Assembly (NCBI RefSeq): GCF_014699115.1
Contig: NZ_JACXAD010000022.1
Location: 1 to 64,000, forward strand
DNA length: 64,000 bases
Direction: 5' to 3'
Source of the DNA: Hymenobacter montanus
GTDB taxonomy: Bacteria; Bacteroidota; Bacteroidia; Cytophagales; Hymenobacteraceae
The translations under genes and the position numbers were made by a program. The first letter of the stretch is position 1. The number at the start of each line of letters is the position of its first letter. Below the pieces are notes generated by a model. That model saw only the letters and a program-made list of their open reading frames with translations. It was not told the origin of the DNA and ran no database searches. Below are positions 57,455 to 64,000 of this stretch, in pieces.

Positions 57455-58585
57455 TTACGAAATGGTTTCTTCAAAAAAGAGTGTTCCGGCCGTGTAGCCG
57501 CTTTGATACACCACGTTTGAGATGGTGAGGGAAGACCCTGCGGGAATGGAGATTCCCCGAGTGTCCACATTAGCCAGGAAGACAAAAGGCGTGACGGCCC
57601 CGCTGCCTACCTGGTAGCTGGCTGAAGCGATGCCAGAACTACGCCCGACCAAATTGATAGTGGTGGCCACGCGGTAGTCCTGTGGCGGCGCGGCGGCCAC
57701 TTGACCAAAGGCCATTTGCCACAAATACTTTGCGACTGAGGCACCCACGCGGACTTCTGTGCTGCCTGTAGCGGCGTTGTCTGTGACCGTGATATTGGCC
57801 CCAATAAAATTCAGATTGGTGCGGGCGCTGAAGGACGTTCCATCTTTCTGAATGGTATGGCCACCTGTGCCTGGTGTGACGGGTGTGGTGGTGGCTGTGG
57901 CGTCGGGGCTGGTGAAGCGCAACCGCCATGCGGCCGGGTTCACCACCACGGCCTGCGGGTTTTCTGAAGGCAACGAGGCCATAAGCTGCGGCCCCAGGCA
58001 CTCATACAGCGCATACTTCGTGGCCGAAATGGCGTGATACCAAGTATCCCCCGCATTACCACTTTCATTGCTCGGGGCAAAACTCTCCCACCGGGTCACA
58101 CTGCCACGGGCACCGTTCAGGCCATCGGCCCCGTGCAAGCTGGCTAGGAACTGTGCGGCCGTGCCCACGTTGCCAGCGTCCAGCCACTGCTGGTAGGCAC
58201 TTTTGCCGTTCACGCCATCAAAGTAGTCCACTCCCTTGCGCGGGGTATGCCCGTCAAAGTAGTCGATGCCCTTCTGTGGTGTGTAGCCATCAGCACCCTT
58301 CAGCCGAAACTGAAACTGCCAGCCGAATTGATGCCGGATGTGATAATCTGATGTGCTAGTGTTCACATAGGCATCACCTTCAATGCCAATGCTGGCATCG
58401 GGCGGGCCGTAGCCTTGCAGAATGCGAGCGCCCCGCTGAAGTCCTTCCAGCAGGGCCACGGCATCGGCCACGGTGCCAAACACCGTCCGATAATCAACCG
58501 CTTTGTTTTTACGTCCCGAAATGATGTTGGCAATCGTAGAATTACGAATCGCATCAGCCAGGGCACCAAGAATGAGGTTTGGCAT
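57455..58585 (-). CDS. tail fibre protein with collagen-like segment, 376 aa
   Basis: Start ATG 58585. An N-terminal anchor (MPNLILGALADAIRNSTIAN) precedes a region with repeated KGxDYFDG units (residues 105-135, three near-copies: GYTPQKGIDYFDG, GHTPRKGVDYFDG, GVNG). This is a linker of trimeric fibres. The C-terminus is beta-rich. Probably a receptor fibre, although the tip domain is not recognised. Confidence 0.7.
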   Translation of the reverse strand: MPNLILGALADAIRNSTIANIISGRKNKAVDYRTVFGTVADAVALLEGLQRGARILQGYGPPDASIGIEGDAYVNTSTSDYHIRHQFGWQFQFRLKGADGYTPQKGIDYFDGHTPRKGVDYFDGVNGKSAYQQWLDAGNVGTAAQFLASLHGADGLNGARGSVTRWESFAPSNESGNAGDTWYHAISATKYALYECLGPQLMASLPSENPQAVVVNPAAWRLRFTSPDATATTTPVTPGTGGHTIQKDGTSFSARTNLNFIGANITVTDNAATGSTEVRVGASVAKYLWQMAFGQVAAAPPQDYRVATTINLVGRSSGIASASYQVGSGAVTPFVFLANVDTRGISIPAGSSLTISNVVYQSGYTAGTLFFEETIS

Positions 58586-58586
58586 A

Positions 58587-58889
58587 TTAATAAAAGTCTT
58601 GTTCGTCGTGGTCGTTTTCGTCGTGGTCAATCAGACCCTCCTGCTCAGGCACCTGCGCCCGTACCAGGTTTGTGGTGTTCACTCGGATTTGCTGGTCCTG
58701 GAAGTAGGCCACGGTGTCAGCTGATACCGTGGCCCCGTCTGGCACCACCAGCACCTGGCCGGGCACCAGGTCATCCGTAATGGCCAGCCCGTTGGCATCG
58801 GCCAGGGCAAACAGCCCGTCCGCGCCCCCGAGTAGGCCAATAGCCACATCCAGCAGGCTCTGGCCTGCGCTTACCGTCACCTTAGTCAT
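58587..58889 (-). CDS. LysM-type tail protein, 100 aa
   Basis: Start ATG 58889, overlapping gp25 by 8 bases. TKVTVSAGQSLLDVAIGLLG with GLAITDDLVPGQVLVVP is a LysM fold. The last 20 residues are acidic (HDENDHDEQDFY). LysM proteins next to tape measure and hub occur in contractile tails as tube-terminator or baseplate parts. Confidence 0.7.
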   Translation of the reverse strand: MTKVTVSAGQSLLDVAIGLLGGADGLFALADANGLAITDDLVPGQVLVVPDGATVSADTVAYFQDQQIRVNTTNLVRAQVPEQEGLIDHDENDHDEQDFY

Positions 58890-59187
58890 TTGCATCACGG
58901 TAGTAAGCGGCCACGTCCAGGGTCGCGCCGCTCAGGTTGATGTGGTCCACTTCCATCCCGTCCGCTTCAAACTGCGCCTGGATGCTGGAAGAGATGGCCG
59001 CTGAAGGCGCATCGTCTTCAATCATGTTCTGGATGCCCACGCCCACCAGGGGCGCGGCCCGCCACTCGCCGGGATTGGACTGCAAAATCAGCTTCTGGTT
59101 CTGCTGTGTGCTTTCACCCACCACCAAGTCACCGCCCTGGATGTCGAGGTCATTATCACTGTTCAAAAGCAAATCAAAAACCCTCAT
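58882..59187 (-). CDS. baseplate wedge protein (gp25/W-like)
   Basis: A 101-aa protein with DIQGGDLVVGESTQQNQKLI, GEWRAAPLVGVGIQNMI and the final beta strand region. It resembles the gp25/GPW lysozyme-like family, whose EPR motif is not clear here. It is the wedge core in contractile tails. Confidence 0.65.
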   Translation of the reverse strand: MRVFDLLLNSDNDLDIQGGDLVVGESTQQNQKLILQSNPGEWRAAPLVGVGIQNMIEDDAPSAAISSSIQAQFEADGMEVDHINLSGATLDVAAYYRDAND

Positions 59188-59405
59188 GATAGTCTGGCGG
59201 TGGTGATGGTTCCGGCCTGAGCTGCGGCCGTTCCCGTGGTGCTGACGTTGCCCGTGATGGTGGCTGTGGTCATCAAATCGGCCATGAGGTCCACCAGCTC
59301 ACTGGCATAATCCACGCGGTCCTGCGGCCCTGCGGTAGTCCGGCGGGCCATGTCATCCAGCAGATTGGCCAGACGTGTTTTAGCGGCGGCTCTGTTTAGT
59401 GGCAT
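59184..59405 (-). CDS. small tail protein, 73 aa
   Basis: A helical N-terminus (LNRAAAKTRLANLLDDMARR), then a Thr/Ala-rich tail (TATITGNVSTTGTAAAQAGT). It overlaps the gp25 gene by 4 bases. It is probably an accessory baseplate or chaperone protein. Confidence 0.55.
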   Translation of the reverse strand: MPLNRAAAKTRLANLLDDMARRTTAGPQDRVDYASELVDLMADLMTTATITGNVSTTGTAAAQAGTITTARLS

Positions 59406-59408
59406 CGG

Positions 59409-59849
59409 TTAAGAGAATAAGAGGTTAAAGCGTCGTTTTAGGTCGGTGAACTCGGGAGCATTCACCAGCTGAAGAGTAGCGCCGCTGTTGGTCTGAAAAA
59501 CCATGCGGCCGATGGCGTCAAATAAGTCCGACATCAGTTCCTTCATGCTCTCCTGGCCGTTTCGGATGCTGTAGCTTTCCACAGCACTGTATTGCACCAC
59601 CAGGCCCGTGTGGTCATCCAGCATCAGCACCGTCACGGTGCTGCCTTGCACTGGCCAGATGGTGAAGCCGTCCTGCGCCCCATCCACCACCGACCGCAGC
59701 CGGACGTTCAGCAGTTCGGCCCCTTCATCGTCGGGGTCCACGTCGATGGTGCGGGCCGCTTTGTCCACGTCCTTCACGGTGCCCGTCACCACCATAGCAG
59801 CTAGGTCACCCAGGACCAGCTGCTTCAGCATATTCACAATATTTTCCAT
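59409..59849 (-). CDS. baseplate spike (gpV-like) protein, 146 aa
   Basis: GTVKDVDKAARTIDVDPDDE, VRLRSVVDGAQDGFTIWPVQ and GSTVTVLMLDDHTGLVVQYS follow the OB-fold of spike proteins (gpV, gp5), and it lies directly after the hub gene as in P2-like phages. It lacks the long beta-helix and a metal-binding tip, so the tip must come from another protein or be short. Confidence 0.7.
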   Translation of the reverse strand: MENIVNMLKQLVLGDLAAMVVTGTVKDVDKAARTIDVDPDDEGAELLNVRLRSVVDGAQDGFTIWPVQGSTVTVLMLDDHTGLVVQYSAVESYSIRNGQESMKELMSDLFDAIGRMVFQTNSGATLQLVNAPEFTDLKRRFNLLFS

Positions 59850-60850
59850 TAGTGCGAGCTGCGTTTGCCTAGTGTCACTTTGCGCCGGTAGCCTTCCGGC
59901 CCGAAGCTGATTCCTACCGCATCCACCAGGTAGCGCCCGCTCCGCTGTGGGTGCTTTGTGTCGAGCAAATCCGCCACACCGGAATGAATGATGCGGGGCA
60001 CTCCGAAGCCGGTAAAATCGCCCCGGTAACCGTCGTATTTGAATTTAGCCAGCTCCGCTTCAGCCAGCAGCTTCAGCACGGTCTTGTCCTTCGTTTCCGT
60101 GCGCAGGGTGATGGTTCGTTCCTCCCCATCCACGTCCCCGGCTTCTGTGGTAGTTCTCTTGCCGTTTTGGTGCATGGCCACCACTTTGGCTTTGATATGG
60201 ACATCCTCTTTGCGCTGGTAGGTCAGGTTATCATCTACAATGTTCTGCTGGAAGCTGTAGAGAGCCAGGGCCGCTTCCACCCCGCTGGTGCTGGTGAATT
60301 CCGTGTAGGTCAGCCCTACAAAAAGCCGCCCGTCACGGAAGTAGGCACACAGGCCAGGGTAATCATCCTTCAGCTTCTTCAGCACCCCGGCCGTGGTGGT
60401 GCGGTCAGCCCGAAACGTGTCTATCCTCATATCGGGGATGCTCGGGGAAAGAATGGCCGTGGGCACCAAGTCAGCCAGCAGCTTGCGTAGGGTGGTATTC
60501 TTCCAGCTGCGGTTCACGCGGGTCCGCTTCAGGTTGAAATACCCATCTTCCAGGCGCAGTTCAAACGGGATGGTGAGTTTGATTTCGGCCACATAGCCCT
60601 GGAATTCCGTGTGCAATTCGCCGTCATAGCCAAGTTCTACGGTCACAGGGTCGCCTACCTGCACCAAGTCTTCCAGCGCCTGCACAGTGCCTTCCGTGTC
60701 ATCGTCCGATGCCAGCACCGTACAAAAGCCGTACAGCTTCAGGGTGGCCGTATCACCCAAATTCTTCCAGCTGGATTCCGAATCAAACCCGGAAATCTTG
60801 GTATAAACGATGTCCCCAATCGTTACCCGGCAAGTCAGTAGAATGCTCAT
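59849..60850 (-). CDS. baseplate hub (gpD-like) protein
   Basis: A 333-aa hub protein of the gpD/gp27 kind. DSESSWKNLGDTATLKLYGF, VGDPVTVELGYDGELHTEFQ, and a C-terminal FKYDGYRGDFTGFGVPRIIH with SGRYLVDAV match the element-borne homologue at 44104-45183. It forms the ring to which the spike attaches. It overlaps its upstream neighbour by 4 bases. Confidence 0.85.
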   Translation of the reverse strand: MSILLTCRVTIGDIVYTKISGFDSESSWKNLGDTATLKLYGFCTVLASDDDTEGTVQALEDLVQVGDPVTVELGYDGELHTEFQGYVAEIKLTIPFELRLEDGYFNLKRTRVNRSWKNTTLRKLLADLVPTAILSPSIPDMRIDTFRADRTTTAGVLKKLKDDYPGLCAYFRDGRLFVGLTYTEFTSTSGVEAALALYSFQQNIVDDNLTYQRKEDVHIKAKVVAMHQNGKRTTTEAGDVDGEERTITLRTETKDKTVLKLLAEAELAKFKYDGYRGDFTGFGVPRIIHSGVADLLDTKHPQRSGRYLVDAVGISFGPEGYRRKVTLGKRSSH

Positions 60851-61443
60851 TTTTTACGAATGAGTTTGGCCAGGGATGATTCATCAGACACAGCCGTAAT
60901 CTGATAGGCGAAGTAGTCCGAAGCGCCTTCAATAGCTGGAAATTCAATGGTTTTGATGACCAGGGCCGTGATGTTGAAATAGGTGAGTAGCTGGCACTGA
61001 ACCTTCAGGTGACGGTTGCGCCGAAACAGCATTATCAGCTTGCGCAGCCATTCTTCGGGGTAATCTTCCGGCACCAGGCTATTGGCCACGGCCTGGCTGC
61101 GGTTGCCTTCGCGCACAGCATAGCCCTGGATTTTGATGGCGTAGTTATCGGCCCCAATCATTTCAATCACGGTGAAGTCACCTCCGGCTATCACCGTTTC
61201 CACCATGTGCTTTGAGCCGCTGACCGTAATCAGCGGCTCATTGGGCAGCATCACTTCATCCAGCTGCATGGCGAAGAATCGAGGCGTGCCCAGGTCGGAA
61301 GCCGTGGGTGCTTTGAATTCGGCGGCTTGGCGGGCTTTCTCAAAAGGTTCTATGCCGCCGTATGGCAGGCGCGTCAGCAGCGCCCCGAGCTGGAAGGTGG
61401 CCGCTGTGTGGGGCGCTGCTGGTGTTGTTTTTACTTCGCTCAT
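60847..61443 (-). CDS. tail protein, 198 aa (possibly DUF6046)
   Basis: Between tape measure and hub, with 4-base overlaps on both sides. LPNEPLITVSGSKHMVETVI and FTVIEMIGADNYAIKIQGYA recall a family of Bacteroidota prophage proteins (DUF6046). The position matches gpU-like or LysM-containing tube-initiator proteins. It probably links the tape measure to the hub. Confidence 0.65.
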   Translation of the reverse strand: MSEVKTTPAAPHTAATFQLGALLTRLPYGGIEPFEKARQAAEFKAPTASDLGTPRFFAMQLDEVMLPNEPLITVSGSKHMVETVIAGGDFTVIEMIGADNYAIKIQGYAVREGNRSQAVANSLVPEDYPEEWLRKLIMLFRRNRHLKVQCQLLTYFNITALVIKTIEFPAIEGASDYFAYQITAVSDESSLAKLIRKK

Positions 61444-63602
61444 GCTCCTGTTCCTTGACTTACACCATTCACCACGCGGGTCAATCCCTCTTCCAGCATG
61501 GTCATGGCATCGTTCACGCCTTCCTTGATATTGGTGGTGTAGAAGTTCACCGAATCCTGGAATTTCCCGATGTGGATGTTGATAGTGGTGGGCTTGCTGC
61601 CACCGCTGGCCACCTTATCCACTGAAGCCTTCAGCTTGCCGTTACCAGCTGCGCCGATGGCCGTTTGGCCAGCCGCAAAGGGGTCTTCATTCTTGCCCGC
61701 TATAATCAGCTTGCTTTCGATGTCCCCGCCCATCTTCATTTCCCCAAAGCCGAGGTAGGGCGCAATCTTGTCCCACAGGAATTTGATTTTGCCGACCAGT
61801 TGATGCACGAAACCCGTGATTTTATCCCACAGGCTGCGGAACCAGGCTTCTATCCCTGGAAACAGCTTGAAGATGCCCTGCACCATCATGGTGAAGGGAT
61901 TGTACTTGATGAAGAAGTTGCCGAGTGCCAGCAGCCAGCCTTTCACCACGTCCCAGTTGCGGATAATGAGGTACACCGCCCCGGCCAGCGCCATAATGCC
62001 CAGAATGATGGCCCCGATGGGGTTGGCATTCATGGCCACGTTTAACGCCCACTGTGCGGCGGTGGTAGTCACGAAACCGGCAATCAGCGCAGGCAGGCCC
62101 GTCACAGCCGCCCACAGCCAGGACGCCCCGGCCCGCAGTGCGGCTACGCTGCCCTGCCACATACTGGTCAGGAAACCCTGCATGGAAAACGCCTTCAGCC
62201 GGTTCTGGAAGATACCCAAAGCCAGCGCCGCCTGAAGCCGTATCGAGGTGCCAAACGTGAAGATGGAAATGATGCCCCGCCCCATGCTCAGGATGAAGGA
62301 GCCAATTCCCTGCGCCGCCACCAGCAGCATCCGCGCCCCGAACTGAAGCACGGCCAGCGCCCCTTTGGCCAGGCCCAAGCCAAAATCCCACACAGCACTG
62401 GCTGCGTGAACAAGGCCGTTTTTCATGATTTCCAGGATAGGCAGGGATTGGCTCATCACGGCCGCAGCTTGCCCGGCCGTCTGGATGTATGGCAGGTAGG
62501 GTTTGGTAGCGTTGAAAACTTCAATGCCCAAATTCTCCCACATGGCCTTCATCCGGTCCATGCGGGCCGCGTAGCTGTTCATCACAATTTTGGCAGCATC
62601 CACGGCCCCATTGGTGCCCCTAATCTGGCTTTCAAACTGTGCCATCTTATCCACCCCACGCAGCAGGATGTTGCCCACGGCATCATTTTCCACCCCGAAA
62701 AACTTGGTCACCAGTGCCCCATCCTTCTGAATTTTCTTCAGCTCAGTCAGGCGCTGGCCTAGCGTGAGGGATTTATTGGCTAGGACGTTGATGTCCACGC
62801 CTGCGGCCTTCAGTTCCATGCGGGTTTCTTTCGGCAGGAAGCGGCCTTCCGAAAGCTTGCCCAGCACGTTCCGCAAACCCACCCCGGCTTCAGCTCCTTT
62901 CTTCTGGCCAGCGGCCAGCACCTGGATGGCGGCGTTGGTTTCGTAGAAGCTTACCCGCGCATTGCTGGCAGCCACCCCGGCCGATGCCAGTGACTGCGTG
63001 ATTTGTGGCACCTGAGCGGCCCCCGCGTTTGCCGCTGAAGCCATCACGTTCATGGCCGTGGTCATGGCCTTCGCCGTCAGCACCGGATTGTTCGTGTCCA
63101 CGCCAAACTGCTGCATGGAAGCAGTCAAAGCAGCGGTGGCCCCAACGGCATCTCCGCCCATGCTTTTGGACAGGATGGCCACGCTGGTGGTCATGCTGTC
63201 CATAGCCGCCTGGTTCTTGGCCAGCTGCGGCCCGAGTTCCCCGAGGATGTTGGTGGCGCTGGTGACGTAGCCACTAACCGGCCCGCCGAAAATGCTGGCC
63301 GTGTTGCGGGCCGATTGGCCCATTGCATCCAGGGCCGCGCCCGTGGTGCCTGTCAGTGCCGACAGTTCAGCCAGGGTCTGTTCAAACTTCACGCCCGGTT
63401 CCACCGCGCTGGTGATGGCGTTGTTGATGGTGGTGAAACCCTGCGCCACCTGGCCAGCCACGGCCATGTTCAGGAACATGGATTTGGCGCTGGCCTTCGC
63501 TTTGTCGAGTACACCGGACACCTTTTCCCCCCGCTGCAAAATCTGTTGCATCGGCCCGGAAACCTTGTCCACCAGGTTCAGCACCCACTGGTAATTTTTC
63601 AT
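61440..63602 (-). CDS. tail tape measure protein
   Basis: A 720-aa tape measure. A first part with VNLVDKVSGPMQQILQRGEK and a TP901-type core (residues 60-340: GTTGAALDAMGQSARNTASI, VAASNARVSFYETNAAIQVL) is followed by hydrophobic stretches (about 400-460, 520-545) and a C-terminal domain with IKEGVNDAMTMLEEGLTRVV. It sets tail length and is ejected first. It follows the chaperone genes, which assemble on it. The stop overlaps the next gene by 4 bases. Confidence 0.92.
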   Translation of the reverse strand: MKNYQWVLNLVDKVSGPMQQILQRGEKVSGVLDKAKASAKSMFLNMAVAGQVAQGFTTINNAITSAVEPGVKFEQTLAELSALTGTTGAALDAMGQSARNTASIFGGPVSGYVTSATNILGELGPQLAKNQAAMDSMTTSVAILSKSMGGDAVGATAALTASMQQFGVDTNNPVLTAKAMTTAMNVMASAANAGAAQVPQITQSLASAGVAASNARVSFYETNAAIQVLAAGQKKGAEAGVGLRNVLGKLSEGRFLPKETRMELKAAGVDINVLANKSLTLGQRLTELKKIQKDGALVTKFFGVENDAVGNILLRGVDKMAQFESQIRGTNGAVDAAKIVMNSYAARMDRMKAMWENLGIEVFNATKPYLPYIQTAGQAAAVMSQSLPILEIMKNGLVHAASAVWDFGLGLAKGALAVLQFGARMLLVAAQGIGSFILSMGRGIISIFTFGTSIRLQAALALGIFQNRLKAFSMQGFLTSMWQGSVAALRAGASWLWAAVTGLPALIAGFVTTTAAQWALNVAMNANPIGAIILGIMALAGAVYLIIRNWDVVKGWLLALGNFFIKYNPFTMMVQGIFKLFPGIEAWFRSLWDKITGFVHQLVGKIKFLWDKIAPYLGFGEMKMGGDIESKLIIAGKNEDPFAAGQTAIGAAGNGKLKASVDKVASGGSKPTTINIHIGKFQDSVNFYTTNIKEGVNDAMTMLEEGLTRVVNGVSQGTGA

Positions 63603-63627
63603 CGGATAGTGTCGGGATTAAGATGAA

Positions 63628-63660
63628 AAAGGGGTAGCCGCCTTTGGCCGCTACCCCTTT
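63628..63660 (-). terminator. terminator-like hairpin between chaperone and tape measure genes
   Basis: On the minus strand AAAGGGGTAGC/GCTACCCCTTT with a 10-base loop is followed by TTC, 26 bases before the tape measure start. It could reduce read-through into the long gene. Confidence 0.6.
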
Positions 63661-63663
63661 CAA

Positions 63664-63858
63664 TTATTTATTCTCCTGGCCGCTTTCGGCCTCTTTTTGC
63701 CGCAGCCATTTGAGGTCTGCGAAGTGTTCCGCCCATTCCAGGTCTGTGAGCTGGTCCACTTGGTCCTGGCTCAGACCGTAGTAGTATCTCAACATGGAAT
63801 CCACCAGCCGCAGGAAGCTGGTATGGCGGTCCACTTCCGCCTGCTCAATTAGTTTTTT
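63664..63858 (-). CDS. tail assembly chaperone extension (gpT-like), expressed by -1 frameshift
   Basis: The frame in -1 relative to the upstream chaperone runs KKLIEQAEVDRHTSFLRLVD through LTDLEWAEHFADLKWLRQ to a stop at 63664. It has no plausible start of its own. The frames join at the slippery A-AAA-AAC. In many phages such a GT fusion is essential for tail assembly and the T part binds the tube protein. The position before the tape measure fits exactly. Confidence 0.8.
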   Translation of the reverse strand, partial: KKLIEQAEVDRHTSFLRLVDSMLRYYYGLSQDQVDQLTDLEWAEHFADLKWLRQKEAESGQENK

Positions 63859-64000
63859 AGCGTGGCGGACAGGCTGGTGATGATTTCGTCCACCTTGTTG
63901 GCCAGGGCGAAGAAGAGTTGCACGTTGCTTTCCGTTTCAGCCTGGTAGTTCAGTTGCGTGTTCTTCAGGATGGTTTCCTGGTAGGCATCCACGTCCCGGC
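63849..64000 (-). CDS. tail assembly chaperone (gpG-like), partial
   Basis: The 3' end of a gene that enters from the right edge. The last 49 codons read DVDAYQETILKNTQLNYQAE and end LSATLKN. It is helical, as gpG-type chaperones are. The stop follows immediately after the slippery sequence. The N-terminus is outside the window. Confidence 0.75.
   Translation of the reverse strand, partial: RDVDAYQETILKNTQLNYQAETESNVQLFFALANKVDEIITSLSATLKN
63852..63858 (-). promoter_or_regulatory. programmed -1 ribosomal frameshift site
   Basis: On the minus strand the codons read CTA AAA AAC TAA, so the heptamer A AAA AAC is in the zero frame directly before the stop. A slip of one base gives AAA AAA CTA ATT, which is the downstream frame. 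Confidence 0.8.

Larger units (their letters stand above)
53166..64000 (-). mobile_element. prophage with contractile-tail module (partial)
   Basis: Sixteen minus-strand genes, tightly packed or overlapping, run from tail chaperones to a collar fibre in the order of myovirus tails. The left border cuts a host T9SS gene. The right part, with head and early genes, lies outside the window, so a full phage cannot be told from a phage-tail-like bacteriocin. Confidence 0.85.

Overview
The window looks like the chromosome of a high-GC Bacteroidota of the Hymenobacter type. The reasons are GC-rich housekeeping genes (rplU-rpmA, class Ia ribonucleotide reductase), Por-type (T9SS) C-terminal sorting domains on secreted proteins, TAnnTTTG-type promoter elements, and Bacteroidota families such as DUF6371, MobV relaxase and paired Crp/Fnr-AhpD genes. 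Species assignment is inference.

Region 1 (1-18.4 kb) is mostly core. It holds two hydrolases, rplU-rpmA on the minus strand, nrdB with two perfect inverted DnaA boxes upstream, and a lipid operon (5.7-12.4 kb). The lipid operon matches the gene order of the uncharacterised E. coli ynbABCD set (CDP-alcohol phosphatidyltransferase, CDP-DAG synthase, hydrolase-methyltransferase fusion, PAP2-tyrosine phosphatase fusion) with an added PlsC acyltransferase. A RES/Xre toxin-antitoxin pair, a membrane protein between two copies of the nrdA upstream region, and nrdA follow.

Region 2 (18.4-33.7 kb) is accessory. It has an AT-richer DUF3800 gene and a UvrD-like helicase, separated by a decayed duplicate of the nrdA 3' end. 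A zinc-ribbon protein and a DUF433/DUF5615 pair follow; several of these genes are followed by one recurring inverted-repeat element. Further on are a GH75-like lipoprotein, a putative metallopeptidase with a C12 tract, a Crp/Fnr-AhpD pair, a repeat-domain lipoprotein, RtcB, several orphans and a broken HigBA locus.

Region 3 (33.7-48.3 kb) is an integrative mobilizable element in the 3' end of the initiator tRNA-Met gene. A 25-bp direct repeat bounds it, and GTGTACCCC repeats lie inside both ends. It carries a tyrosine integrase, an unknown 592-aa cargo protein, a divergent repressor switch, a RepA-like ATPase, repeats suggestive of a replication origin, a DUF6371 primase-like protein, a GIY-YIG nuclease, a MobV relaxase and several small helix-turn-helix proteins. 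It also carries one isolated phage baseplate-hub gene, clearly homologous to the hub gene of the prophage further right.

Region 4 (48.3-64 kb) has the tRNA, an MFS transporter, an intact T9SS protein and a second T9SS gene cut by the end of a prophage. The prophage part is a minus-strand contractile-tail module: tail chaperones with an A-AAA-AAC frameshift site, tape measure, LysM-type and hub proteins, spike, gp25, fibres, baseplate J and a collar protein. It runs off the right edge. All calls are by eye; no searches were run.
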